Origin: Aquila chrysaetos chrysaetos
Lineage: Eukaryota > Chordata > Aves > Accipitriformes > Accipitridae
Direction: 5' to 3'
NCBI RefSeq assembly: GCF_900496995.4
Contig: NC_044013.1
Coordinates: forward strand, 43,885,809 to 43,949,808
DNA length: 64,000 bases
This document shows, piece by piece, positions 38,191 to 48,778 of this stretch; positions within the stretch are counted from its first letter, which is position 1, and each line of letters starts with the position of its first letter. A program made the translations under genes and the position numbers. The notes under the pieces were generated by a model. That model worked only from the letters and a program-made list of their open reading frames with translations. It ran no database searches and was not told the DNA's origin.

Positions 38191-38199
38191 GATTATACC

Positions 38200-39230
38200 G
38201 GTCAAAGTATAACGCTGTAATTCCAATCGTCTGGACTGGGAAGTTCCCGGTAAATCCAAAAAGCAGAACCTGTGAGAATTGATTTAAAGCCAGATCAAAT
38301 CCGCTAAGAATTAAACCATACCCCCTAAAACTGGAAAGTCAGAAAGGGTCAGTATTGATAAGACAAAAATTTTTAAGATATAAATTGTTAGTAGAACGTG
38401 AATCCAAATGTAACACCCCGACCTTGCCTGTTAAAAGGCTAACGAAAAAGGTTATAGATTAGTTCAAGACCTCAGAGCAATAAATCAAATAGTACAAGGT
38501 ATTCATCCGGTAGTAGCAAATCCTTATACTTTGTTAACAACCCTGACAGAGAAACGAGAATGGTTCACAGTGTTAGGCTGAAAAGATGCCTTTTTCTGTA
38601 TTCCCTTGGATCCCAATAGTCAAGAGCTTTTTGCTTTTGAATGGGAAAAGCCTGAGACTGGGAGAAAAACACAATATACATGGACAGTGTTGCCTCAAGG
38701 CTTTAAGAATAGTCTTACCATTTTTGGAAATCCATTGGCACAAGAATGAGACATTTGGAAGAAAGAAAATAATCAAGAAATCTTGTTGAAATAGATGGAT
38801 GATCTGTTAATTGTAGCTGAGGTGGAAGAACAATGCACAAAGTTAACTATTAACTTTTTGAACTTTTTGGGAATCGGTGGATATCGAGTGTCAAAAGAAA
38901 AAAGCCAAAGAACCCAGAAAGAAGACACTTATTTGAGTTTTAAAATCCTAAAAGGACAATTAGGAGCTGAGAGAAAAAAGGCAATCTGTCGTCTCCCCGA
39001 ACCCAAGACCAAAAAAATTAATGACGAGCATTTCCGGGAATGGTTGAGTGGTGTCACCTGTAGATTATCAATTGCGGCTTGCTGGTCCGACCTTTATACG
39101 AGCAGCTCAAAACCTCAAGCGATGGATTGGACTGATGCCGAGGAAGCCACTTTCAAAGAATCGAAACAGGCTGTAACGGGGGGTGCCAGCCCTAGGCCTG
39201 CCAGATCTCACAAAGACATTTGAACTTTTT
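38200..39230 (+). pseudogene. reverse transcriptase remnant
   Basis: Recognisable fingers and palm words: LVQDLRAINQIVQ near 38,460, [19 protein letters not shown] with a stop in place of the preceding Asp, VLPQGFKNS near 38,690, and a MDDLLIVAEVEE stretch at 38,795 where the residue before MDD is a stop instead of Tyr. The thumb/connection segment 38,795-39,223 is open for 142 codons. Both catalytic positions are hit, so it is inactive. Words are of the gammaretrovirus-like type. Confidence 0.9.
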
Positions 39231-39629
39231 ACTCGTGAAAGAAGAGGTATAGCTCTGGGTATCCCGGCCCAATATTTAGGGCCAAGTGGGCGAGCTGTGG
39301 CCTACTTCTTGAAGCGATGAGATCACGTGAGTCTGGGATGCTCTGGTCGTCTGAGAGCCGTCGCTGCAACTGTGCTACTGATCCAGGAAGCTCGTAAGTT
39401 CACCTGAGGACAAAGGATGACTGTATGTTTCCCATATGATAACTGTTGCGCTAAAACAGAAAGGGGGGCCTTGGTTATCCCCTAGCAGAATGCTGAAATA
39501 CCAAGTGGTGTTGCCGGAACAAGATGATGTTTACTTGAGAACTACTACCACCGTTAACCCTGTTGTGTTTTCAAGAACTGATCAAGTTAAAGGAGAACGG
39601 GAACGTGACTGCTTGCAGACAATCGAAAG

Positions 39630-40216
39630 AGTTTACTCCAGCTGACTGGATCTCTGAGACGTGCCGCTAGAAGAAACGGATCGGGAGCTACATACCGACA
39701 GAAGCGGTTTCATCCGTGAAGGAAAACGTTTATCAAGATATACAATAACAACCGAGGAGGTAATTGCGTTGCCAACTTTGCCTTCGATGATATCTGCCCA
39801 AAAGGCTGAATTGATAGCTCTTATTCGAGCTCTGGAACTAAGCCAAGGAAAGCGAGTCAACATTTGGACAGACTCAAAGTCGGCTTTTGGAGTAGTACGT
39901 GCACGTGGAGCGATAACGGAGAGAAAGAGGACTCTTATCTGCACAAGGAGCCGCCATTCAGCATGCAGAACAGATACTGAAATTGTTAGAAACCGGTCAA
40001 AACCCAACAGCAGTCACAATAATGCACCGTAAAGCACATCAGTTAGGTAAGACTGTTCCTAACGCAGGTAACCGACTGGCTGATAAAGCTGCTAAAGAGG
40101 CTGCAGAAAAAGGCATCCTAGCACTGGTTCCAGAGAAAAGTATAAAATTGCCTAAAGAAACTCGAAATTATAATGAACAAGATGAAGAATTGTTAGATTG
40201 CAGGCTAACAAAATGA
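39630..40216 (+). pseudogene. RNase H remnant
   Basis: Two overlapping frames hold the acidic residues in order: TDRSGF, then AQKAELIAL, then WTDSKSAFGVV, then in another frame HRKAHQLGKTVPNAGNRLAD with the C-terminal His and Asp. A frameshift near 39,960 separates the parts. The intact protein would digest the RNA strand during reverse transcription. Confidence 0.85.
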
Positions 40217-40229
40217 AACAGGACAGGCT

Positions 40230-41200
40230 GTAACACTGACAGGTCAAATAATAGTCCCGCCCACAATAATAACAGAAATTGCCCGAGCTGAACATAACAA
40301 AGTATATTGGGGAACAGAAGGTAAAACATGACAAAGATCGTTTAAACACTTATAAGCGGATGTGAAATTTATATATAAAATGATCCCCAAATCAGTAATA
40401 AGATTATCTTTGGAATTATTAAATAAGGAAATTTTTTAGGGGAATATTAGCAAATTGATTTTCTAGAATTGCCTTGAAAAGAAGGATATATCGTAGTTTT
40501 AGCTGATATCTTCACTGGGTGGCCCAAGGCTTTCCCTTGTCGCACCAACAAAGCGAGAGAAGTAGTTAAAGTCTTGCTCAAAGAGATAATACCAAAATAT
40601 GGGGTGCCCGTAAGAATGTCACCTGACAATGGCCCTCACTTTATAGCAAAGATTATGAGACAAGTTGAGCAAAGTACTATCTATAGATTGAGACTATCAC
40701 ACCCCATATAGACCACAAGCAAGTGGGGGGCAGGGTGGGGGGGAGAAAGAATGAACTATACCCTTAAGCAACAGTTGAGTAAAATTTGTCAGGAAACCTC
40801 ACTCACGTGGGTTAAAGCCTTACCGACGGCTCTATTAAGAATCAGAGTATAGCCAGAAGAGAAAGAAAATTTAAGTCATTATGCAATGTTATATGAAAGA
40901 CCGTATCAAGAATCCTATGTTCTGAGTTTCTTGAGTGCCTTTGGAGATATGTTTTTAAAAGGTGTTATGATTTTTTTAAGAAATTCTTTTCAAGAACTTC
41001 GTCAGTATGTCTCCGCAGCTGGACCCTTAGAATTGGACGTAGCAGCACATCCCTTCCGACCGGGAGATTGAATATCTATAAAATCACTGAGAAGTGGAAA
41101 GGACCGTATCGAGTCATTTTAACAACGCTTATAGCAGTAAAGGTCTGGGAGAAGAACCTTGGCTTTGTTATTCAAGAATAAAGCAAGCACCAACAGGAAA
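40230..41200 (+). pseudogene. integrase remnant
   Basis: The DDE core is visible in pieces: VVLADIFTGWPKAFPCRT near 40,490, then VPVRMSPDNGPHF near 40,610, then a GERMNYTLKQQL block near 40,745 carrying the Glu. A C-terminal EKWKGPYRVI word near 41,090 is the GPY/F motif of gammaretrovirus-like integrases. The zinc-binding N terminus is eroded. Stops and frameshifts are frequent. Confidence 0.85.
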
Positions 41201-41279
41201 TTGGAAGTCTAAAGAAACTGGCCCTTTGAAATTGAAAATCTGTAAGTAAGTTTCACGTTATCTATTTGGGAAAACAATT

Positions 41280-42440
41280 GTGTAAAGTTTATAATATTGG
41301 GGTTGCTATTAGGAATATTGTCAAGGGCAGTAATCTTTTTGTGTGTTATAGGGTTTAAGTATTTTTTTTTGAGGGGTTCTAAACATAAGATAAACAAAAT
41401 GAAACAATTATTGTTTGAGCTGTTAATCTTGATATTAACCGTTTCTGTAATTTTGATTAGAAAAAAAAAAAAAATCTAGTTTTGTAATTGATTCAAAGTT
41501 TTGTAAAGACACAAAATTTAACCTCAATAACAGCCTGCCTTCCGATTCCAAAGTCAGATGAAAATCTAGTTCCATGGAGAGTACTGACATTGAATTTAAC
41601 CAAAACTTGAGAAAAGACATAGAACAATGAGAATCATTTTAGCAAATTAAATTGGATGGATTTAAAAGGCAATTATTTTTTTAAATTTGAAAGAAGGAAT
41701 TATAGCATTTTGAATAATAACATTACCAAACCATCCACCTCACGGACAAAAGAATTAATTTATCGCCCTCAGGGAGAAACTTGTACAAACACCCCTTGGG
41801 GCTGTCAGTTGCCAAAACCGTAGAGACGAGTGCAAAAAGGAACTTGGGATCCTATTTAAAATCTAAACCAATGTTTAGAATTTACTGGAGTTCCAGGATC
41901 CTTGTTAGAGCCACCCAGAGTCAGGACCATCTATGGAAATTTAGATTGGTTTAGACAAAGAGAGCAAAATCACACATCCTAAACAGAACGGTATGAAAGT
42001 TTGTACTTGCAACTCCTCTGACCCCCCAATCCAAAGACTTTCTCTAGTGGCTAAAGCTCTAAGAGGGGGGATGTATTTGTAGAAAGTATAGTAACATTTT
42101 AAATGATCCTGGGTCCCCTCTTAATAATGGAAAAAAATTAGCTTGGAATTGACTGTATTAAAGGACAGGTGAAAAGTCTAGGGTTAACTGTTTGGGTGAC
42201 TAGTGATGATATATGCTCCACTCACCTCTTCATGAAGGACAAAAGCAAATAACGGACTTTAGACTTAATAACTCTGTCCTCTCTCTGGAAGAAATCTCCC
42301 TTGTGGCCTCGATGGTGGACTTGGGTAAATCGAGAAGACGATACCTGGCAATTGCCAAGTCTTAGAAGGAAAATAAGATGGGTATTAAAATCTGTATTTT
42401 TACCCCAGTTAACAACTCTTCAAAATAAGATGACTCTTGA
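41280..42440 (+). pseudogene. env remnant
   Basis: The position after integrase and a hydrophobic leader-like stretch (LLFELLILILTVSVILI near 41,410-41,455) indicate the start of env. Scattered surface-protein-like words follow in different frames (a TNTPWGCQLP word near 41,790), with many stops. The transmembrane subunit is not recognisable. Sequence then joins directly to U5-like DNA near 42,452. Confidence 0.55.
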
Positions 42441-42451
42441 CACCTTTCATT

Positions 42452-42517
42452 CCATAAACGAAGCGCCTGCTTCTTAACTTCCCATGGGTGTTGAGGAGTT
42501 TGATTGCGGCTTTCGGT
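42452..42517 (+). repeat. 3' LTR stub (R/U5 only)
   Basis: ATAAACGAAGCGCCTGCTTC, TTAACTTCCCATGGGTGTTG and GAGGAGTTTGATTGCGGCTT parallel the end of the 5' LTR (37,112-37,180). U3 is absent and the U5 end runs straight into CpG-island sequence at TTTCGGTACCACAGC. This is either a truncated LTR or a recombination joint. Confidence 0.8.
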
Positions 42518-43132
42518 ACCACAGCTGCGGGCCGGGGCTGGAGGAGCCCCAGGTGCGGGCAGTGAGGCTGATGGCGACGGCCCCTCCCTGGAAAGGGGGG
42601 GGCTGCCGGGGGAGGGGCCGCGGCGGGGCCGGTGGGAGCCCAGGCAGGAGCGGAGCGGTGGCCGGGCTGCGGCTGCCCCTCGGGAGGTGAGCGGGGCCGG
42701 GCGCCCCTCGGACCGCGAACGTCCCAGGCGGGGGTGGCCCGGGGGAGGTGGGGGCCGCCCGTGCCGAGGCCGGGGGGGGGGGGGGGCCTGGGGGCTCACA
42801 GGGGGGCTGGGAGCACGTGGGCCGGGCGGGGGCCCGGGCCCCGGCCCCATGGCGGGGCTGCGCAATCGCCCGGCGGGTACCGGGAAAAGCTCCGAGGAGG
42901 ACGGCGGGGTCGGTGTCGGACGCACGGAGCGGCAGCGGGGGGGGGGGCCGCGCCGTGGCGGAGCGGCGGCGGCGGGCGCTGCCCGGAGCCGGAGCCGGGC
43001 GGGGGGTGCCGCGCCGTGCCGGAGCCGGGCGGCAGGAGCGCGCCGGAGACTGCGGCTGCGCCGTCTTGGGGTGGGCGGAAACGGAAGCGGCGTCCCCTCG
43101 AGGCAGGGAAGCAGGGCAGGCTGCCTCCCGTG

Positions 43133-43152
43133 GCATGCCGGGAGCTGTAGTT
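43133..43152 (-). promoter_or_regulatory. ZNF143/Staf-type binding site
   Basis: Minus-strand reading AACTACAGCTCCCGGCATGC matches the ZNF143 promoter motif at nearly all conserved positions. Same motif and orientation as in the CpG island at 24.9 kb. Confidence 0.8.
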
Positions 43153-43330
43153 TTCGCGGACTCGGCGGCTGGGCAGCAGCGTGGCTCTCGGGCGCGGCGT
43201 AGTCCTCGCTGCCGCCGCGGCCCCCGGAGTCCGACCGGGTCAGACTCAGGAGCGTCGCTGGTTTCGCGTGGTTTTCCGCGGGCTTCCCGCTGCGCCCGCT
43301 CCCCGACCAGCCGTGCGGACGCGTCTCCCG

Positions 43331-43403
43331 GGCGCATGCGCCGTTCTGTGCGTGTGGCAGCCGGGTGTTTGTGCGCCGGTTCCGGCCCCTCTGGCGCATG
43401 CGC
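43331..43403. promoter_or_regulatory. pair of NRF1 palindromes
   Basis: GCGCATGCGC at 43,331-43,340 and again at 43,394-43,403, 63 bp apart, each a perfect core of the NRF1 site. NRF1 drives TATA-less CpG promoters. The first exon end at 43,468 lies 65 bp downstream. Confidence 0.8.
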
Positions 43404-43797
43404 GGTCCCCGGGAGCGGCGTGGCAGGGCGCGGGTCTCGGCGGCAGCGGGCGAGTGCCGGGACCGCGGGTGAGGCGACCGATTCCCTCCGGTGGGGACGG
43501 GGGGTGCCTCCTGCCCGCTGGCCGCCCGGGGCTGGCGGGACGGGAAGCTGCCAAGCGGCCGGTGCGGCAGGCTCCCGGTCCGCCGGAGGCGAGCCGGGCC
43601 AGGGCAGCGCCGGGGAGTTCCCCGAGAGCCGCCGGTAGAAGGGAAGAGGGGACGGAGGCGCGCACCCCCCAGGCGCGGCCAGCGGGCGCCTCCCCGAGTC
43701 GCCAGAGCTCCCCCGGCCCCGCTCGGCCCGTGCGGCTGCCCCCAGCTCCAGCCCCTCCCCTGAAGCCTGTGCTGTGGCCGCAGGCAGCCCCCGAGCC

Positions 43798-44640
43798 CTG
43801 TCGTGAGGGCAGCAAGCCGGCCCTGCGGTGTTCTCGAGTCTCCCTCAACGTGGGTGCCGCTAGCAGCGGTGCGGGGAACGAGCGGCGTCTGCGGAAGCCC
43901 CTGCGGAAGGAGGGGGCTCCGGCCAGGGTCGAGCTGCGGTAATAACGGTCACTGCTGCCTCTTTCCCTCTCCCAGAGGCCAGGCTGTGGGTGCGGTTGTC
44001 CGTTCGTCCCCCGGGGATGCCGTTGAAAGCAGCAGCCTCAGGCTTGCGTGGGCTGTCTCTGCCTGGCCTCCCTCTCCTCGCGGCGCGGGAGCGCAGAGGG
44101 ACAGGCGGAGCGCTTACTGGCTGTGGGCAGGAGCTGCTGAAGCTGGACAGGCTAGAGAATGTTAAAGAAGAAGAAATGGAAGGTCATCTGGCTGGCAGCT
44201 GCCTCCCACTGCAGGCAAGAGAGAGCCTGCCTCTCTGGGTGTGGAAGGATCCCTCCTCGTAGTCCACAGCAGGTCAGACCGCCAGGGTCTGTATGCATGA
44301 CCAGCAGCGGGGTACGGCCACGTAGTGTGCGAGTGAGCGAGGCTATATGTCTAGGAAGCCTCGTCTTATAAGAGCTGTGATACATCCACGTATTCTTTTA
44401 GGTGGAGGACAGTCAAGTGACTGGGGTTACAGAAGAGGAAGGAAGGAGAGAAGGAGAAGGAAACGTCTGAACTGGCAAAGGCTTCTGGCAGTACCGAGAA
44501 CAAGAGCTGTGGTGAGTCCCAGTCCCTCCCTGCCCCTCTCCTGGCCCCTTTTTTCCCAAGCTGCTGTGGTTTTTTTTTTTTTTTCTTCCCTGTACCTCTC
44601 CTATTCTGCCTATTCTCTTGTCCTGCTCCTTCTTCCTCTC
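43798..44640 (+). repeat. duplicated segment copy C
   Basis: Matches copy B from 59,738 (GTGAGGGCAGCAAGCC, CCTGCGGTGTTCTCGAGTCT, GTCCGTTCGTCCCCCGGGGA, CTTGCGTGGGCTGTCTCTGC, GGAAGGATCCCTCCTCGTAG, AGGAAGCCTCGTCTT) and copy A from 34,258. It ends in the pyrimidine-rich region where A and B carry the LTR-like insertion. A strong acceptor ends at 43,975 and is also kept in B (59,922). C lacks the repeated CCGG run of A (34,404) and B (60,171). Confidence 0.85.
44402..44511 (+). other. exon-like segment in copy C, 110 bp
   Basis: Acceptor CACGTATTCTTTTAG and donor GAGCTGTG|GTGAGT, both strong. Best-preserved version of the segment also found at 34,634-34,749. Purine-rich interior (GGAAGGAAGGAGAGAAGG) resembles exonic splicing-enhancer sequence. 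No protein recognised. Confidence 0.5.
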
Positions 44641-44784
44641 TCCCTTTATTTCTTGTTTGACTGCTGCCCCTTTTTTTTTTTTTTTTTTTTCTCTCTGGGT
44701 TCTTGTCCTGCTCCTTCTCCCTCCTTTTTTTCATCCTCCGTCTCTCTCCTGCAGCCCATAGGTGTTTTTTTTTCCTTTTCCATC

Positions 44785-45357
44785 TGTTCTGGTTTCAGCT
44801 GGGATAGTTAATTGTCTTCCTAGCAGCTGGTACAGTGCTATGTTTTTGAGTTTGGTACGAGAAGAATGTTGATGACACACCGATGTTTTCAGTTGTTGCT
44901 AAGTAATGTTTAGTCTAAAGTCAAGGATTTTTCATCTTCTGATGCCCAGCCACCAAGAAGGCTGGAGGGGCACAAGAGGTTGGGAGTGGGGACAGGCAGG
45001 GCAGCTGACCCAAAGTGGCGAACAGGGTATCCCATACCATGTGACATCATGCCCAGTATATAAACTGGGGGGAGTGGGGCTGAGGGAATTGCTGCTCGGG
45101 GGCTAGCTGGGCGTCAGTCGGTGGGTGGTGAGCAATCACATTGTGCATCACTTGTATATTCCAATCCTATTACTATTGTCATTTTATTAGTGTTATCATT
45201 ATTAGTTTCTTCTTTTCTGTTCTAGTAAACCATTCTTATCTCAACCCACAAGTTTTTACTTCTTTTTCCCTGATTCTATCCCCCATCCCACTGGGGGACG
45301 GGGAGTGAGTGAGCAGCTGTGTGGTGCTTAGTTGCTGGCTGGGGTTAAACGACGACA
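44785..45357 (+). mobile_element. ERVL-type solo LTR with 5-bp target duplication
   Basis: Begins TGTTCTGGTTTCAGCTGGGA and ends TAAACGACGACA (TG...CA), flanked on both sides by CCATC (44,780-44,784 and 45,358-45,362), a 5-bp target-site duplication as made by ERVL elements. Inside are a TATAAACTGG promoter word near 45,057 and the GTCGGTGGGTGGTGAGCAAT block. I recall this LTR family as abundant in neoavian birds, from memory and not a search. No internal region. It sits inside the pyrimidine-rich repeat, so it landed after that repeat existed. Confidence 0.93.
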
Positions 45358-45362
45358 CCATC

Positions 45363-48300
45363 TGTGTGTACTGATCTGCATCCGTCTCTTTTTTTTCCCC
45401 CACAATTTCTCTGGCCTGTTCCTTGGCATTCTTTTCCTCTCTGTGCCTGTATGTGCCGCTCTGTGTCCCTGCCTTCCTCTCTCTCCCTCCTTCCTTCTCT
45501 TTTTCTCTCTATCCTTTTGTCTTGCTCACTGTTGCTGGTTTTGGGTTTTGGTTTTTTTTTTTATTGTGTATCTCACTGTCCCGGTCCTCCTTCCTGTTCA
45601 TCTCTTACTCTCTCTGACCCTTTGTGCTGCTCCCTGGCCCTTTTTTATTCATCCTCTGTCTCTCTGCAGGGCTCCTAATACCTGTCTCTCTTTCTCCAAC
45701 CCCCTGTGCTTCTCACGGTCTCTGTCTTTCTCTGTCTCTTGTCATTATTCTTGTCTGTTGCTCTGTCTTGCTTCCTGTCCTGTCGTTTCTTGCTGTGTCC
45801 CTTTGTCCCGCTCCCTGCCCATATTCATATTGCTCTCTGTCCTGTTGACCATCCCAGTTTTTCATCTCTGTCCTGCTGCTGTCCTGATTCTTCTTTCTCT
45901 GCCCAGCTCCCTGTCCCTCCTTCTGTCTCTTTTCCTCTGTCCCTGCTGCCTATTTCTCCATCTCTGTCCACATCCCTTTCCCTTTCCCCCCCCGTGCTGT
46001 CCCTCTGCCCTGCTTCCTCTCACTGTCTTTTCTGTCTTTCTGTCTCTGTCCCATTCCCTCTCATATCCTGTCTAACTGTATCCCCCCATCCAGCTAGCTG
46101 TCCCTTCTCTCCTTTCTGTCTTCCTCGTTTTTTTTTTTTTTACTTTCTCCGTACCTCTCTCCCACTGCCCATCACTGTTGTTTTTTTCCCCTCTAATGCT
46201 GGCCTGCTCTCTGTCCCTTTTTTCTCTCTCTGTCCTTCTGTCATGCTCCCTGTGTCTGTTTTTTAATTCCTTCATCTTTGTCCTGCAGCCCATCACTATT
46301 TTTTCTCCTCTTCCATCCTTCTGTCCTGCTCCCCATCCTTGTCTCTCTTTCCCTTGGTTCTGCCTCCCATCCTTTTTTTCTTTCTTACTCCGTCTCTCTG
46401 TCCTGCTCCCTATCCCTCTCACTCTCTTTCTGTTTCTCTGTCCTCCTCCTTGCCTTTCCCCACGTTCTCTGTCTTGTTCCCTCTTTGTTTTTTTTTTGTT
46501 TTCTGTCACTCTGTCCTGCTCCCTGTCACTGCGTTTTCTCAATCCATCTCTGTCCTGCAGCTCAGTGCTTTTTTCCCTTCTCCAGCTATCTGTCCTGCTG
46601 CCCATCCTAGGCTTTTTCTCTTCCATCTCTGTCCTACTCCCCGTCTCTTCTTTTTGCCTGTCTTCCACTTTGTCCTGCCTCCCTGTCCCTTTTTTCTCTC
46701 TCTCTATCACCTTGTCTTGCTCCCTGTCTTTCTCTGACAATCTGTGTCCTGCTCCTTGTCCCTACCCCCCTGTCTCCTATCCCTCTTCCTGTCTCTTTTC
46801 TCTTTCTATCCTTCTGCCCCAATGCTTCTTTCTCCACCTCTGTCCTGCTCCCTGCCCCTTGTTTCCTCTCGCTGTCCCTCTGTTCTGCTTCCTGCCCCTG
46901 GTTTTTCTCTTTATTTCCCTGTCCCACTGCCTGTCTGTTCATTTGTTGCTATACCTCCCTGTCCAACCAGCTCTGACTTTTTCCCCTTTCTCTCCTCCTC
47001 TTTCTTGCTACCTGGCCCTTTATCTTCCTCTGCCTCTGTCCTCTAGCCCATTGCTGGTTTTTTAATTTTTCCTTCTTGGTCTTTTTGTACTGATCTGACC
47101 CTTTCTTTCTTTCTCAATCCCTTTTTGCTGTTCCCTGTCCTTTTTCTCTCTCTGTCTGTGCGTTCTGCACCCTGTCCCTGTCCTCCTTCCTCCTTTCTCC
47201 CTCCTCTCCTTTCCTTCCCCATCTCTCTATCCCTCTGTCCTCCTCACTGGCCCTATGTTTTCTTGTGCCATCTCTTTGCAGGGCTTCTCGTCCTTATTAT
47301 TTTTCTTGATTTTTCTACCTTTCTGACCTTATCCTTCTACCTTCCTTTCTCTCTTTGCTCCTCAGTTTTCTCCCTTGTCTTATTTTTCTTTCTAGTTCTC
47401 TCTCCAGCTCTCCACCATTTTCTTTCTCCATTTCTCTGCTGCCCATTCCTCTCTTTCTTTTTGCATCCTGCTGTGCTGCTCGCCATCTGTCCTTCCCTCC
47501 CTTCCTCCCTCTTTCTCTGTCATTATACTTGGGTCCCTTGTCTCTCCCGGACCCGTCTGTCCTGCTCCCCATCCCTAATTTTCCTTTTCCATTTCTCTGT
47601 CCTGCTCTCGGTCCCTCTTCTTCCTCTGGCTCCATCTCCCTGTCATTCTCCCCGTTGCTCTCACTTGTTCTCCATCCCAGTGTCCTGCTCCCCATCCCTC
47701 CTTTTTTTCTCTGTATCCCATTTTCTTGGTCCCTGTCCCTCACTTGTCTTCTGTATCCCTCTCTCCTTCCCCCTGCCCCCCTCTCTGGCCTGCTGCTTGT
47801 CACTGGTTTTTTTCTTTCTCTTGCTGTCTGTCTGGGTTCTGTCACTCTGTCTTAATCTGTATCCGTTGTTCCTCCCTGCCCCGTCCTTCTTCCAGCCTTC
47901 GCTTTCTTCTCTCTATCCCTCTGCCTGTAACGCTTCTTTCTCCATCTCTCAGTCCTGCTCCCTGGCCTTTTTTTGTTTTTTTTTTTTTTTCCCTCACCAT
48001 CTGTCCTGCTTCCTCTCCCTGGTTATTCTGCCTTTATGCCTCTGTCCTCCTGCCTGTCTCATTGTTTCTAGTTATAACCCCCTGTACAGCCAGCTGTCCC
48101 TTTTTTCCTTTCTCTCTTCCCTACTCTGGCCCTACTTTTTCTTCATCTGTCTCTGTCCAGCAGCCCATCACTGTTTTTTCCACTTCTCCACCTCTTGTCT
48201 TAATCTACATCTGGTTCCGCCCTCCCCACCACCCTCAGTCCCTCTGTCCTGTTCCTTATCCAGCTTTTTGTCTTTCCATGTCCCATGCTCTATCACCATC

Positions 48301-48778
48301 TTTTTTTCTCTCTCCCTCCTTCCTTTTCTCTACGTCCCTTTGTCCTGTTGCTCATCTGTGTTTTTTCCTTCCATTCCTCTGTCCTGTTCTCTGTCCCTTA
48401 CTTCTCTGTCAATCCCTCTGTCTTGTTGCGGATCATTATTTTTGCTGTCTGCATCCCACTGCCCTGCTTCCCGTTCATCTCTTTTGGTGCCCTCCTCCTG
48501 TGCTGCTCCCCAGCAGTATTTTGTCTTTCTCCAGCTCTCTGACCTGCTCCCCACCCGCCTCGTTTTCTCTCTGTCATTCTTTCCGCTTCCCTGTACCCCT
48601 CTCTGCAATCCTGTGTCCCGCTCCTTGTCCCTCTCTGTGTATATATTCTCCGCTGTCCTGGTGCCCGTCCCTCTCCTTGCCTCTCTCTCCCTGTCCCTGT
48701 TTGTTCTTTCTTTCCCTCTCTGTTCCCTTGTTTTATTTTTCGCTTCCCAGCCCTCCGTCCTGCTCCCCGTCGCTGTAT
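45363..48778 (+). repeat. long pyrimidine-only degenerate tandem repeat
   Basis: About 3.4 kb in which the + strand is nearly all C and T. Variants of TCTGTCCTGCTCCCTGTCCC alternate with T- or CT-runs at a loose period of about 35-50 bp. The same sequence type starts earlier, at about 44,520, interrupted by the ERVL LTR. Frames stay open for hundreds of codons on both strands because stops are rare in such DNA; these are not genes. Long pyrimidine/purine asymmetry can form triplexes and slow polymerases. Confidence 0.9.

Larger units (their letters stand above)
35799..42517 (+). mobile_element. degenerate class I endogenous retrovirus
   Basis: Order: 5' LTR (35,799-37,182, interrupted), primer site 37,187, leader splice donor at 37,326 (AAAAAAG|GTAAGG), gag start, protease, reverse transcriptase, RNase H, integrase, env remnants, then a stub of R/U5. 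Pol words are of the gammaretrovirus-like class I type, as is the 4-bp target duplication of the nested LTR. Almost all of gag and the env 3' half with U3 are missing, and stops and frameshifts break every remaining gene, so no protein can be made from it as read. The LTR start is shared with copy B, so the insertion is older than the A/B duplication. Confidence 0.9.
42505..43640 (+). promoter_or_regulatory. large CpG island with first-exon donors
   Basis: Very GC- and CpG-rich, with G runs of 15 (42,772) and 11 (42,937), a ZNF143-type site, two NRF1 palindromes and two possible + strand exon ends: 42,686 (CGGGAG|GTGAGC) and 43,468 (GCGG|GTGAGG). The strong acceptor at 43,975 downstream (CTTTCCCTCTCCCAG) would pair with either. 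Open frames of 200-345 codons on both strands overlap each other and are composition effects. I infer a rightward TATA-less promoter. Confidence 0.7.

Noticed and set aside
42362-43399. 345-codon open frame on - (and 200-290 codon frames on both strands)
   Set aside because: GC-rich CpG-island composition keeps all frames open. The longest one starts inside retroviral sequence and is Pro/Ala/Arg-rich.
46072-46740. Charged Arg/Glu/Lys/Gln-rich frames on - in the repeat, resembling coiled coil
   Set aside because: They are the complement of the pyrimidine repeat; the periodic charge comes from the DNA repeat, not from a protein.
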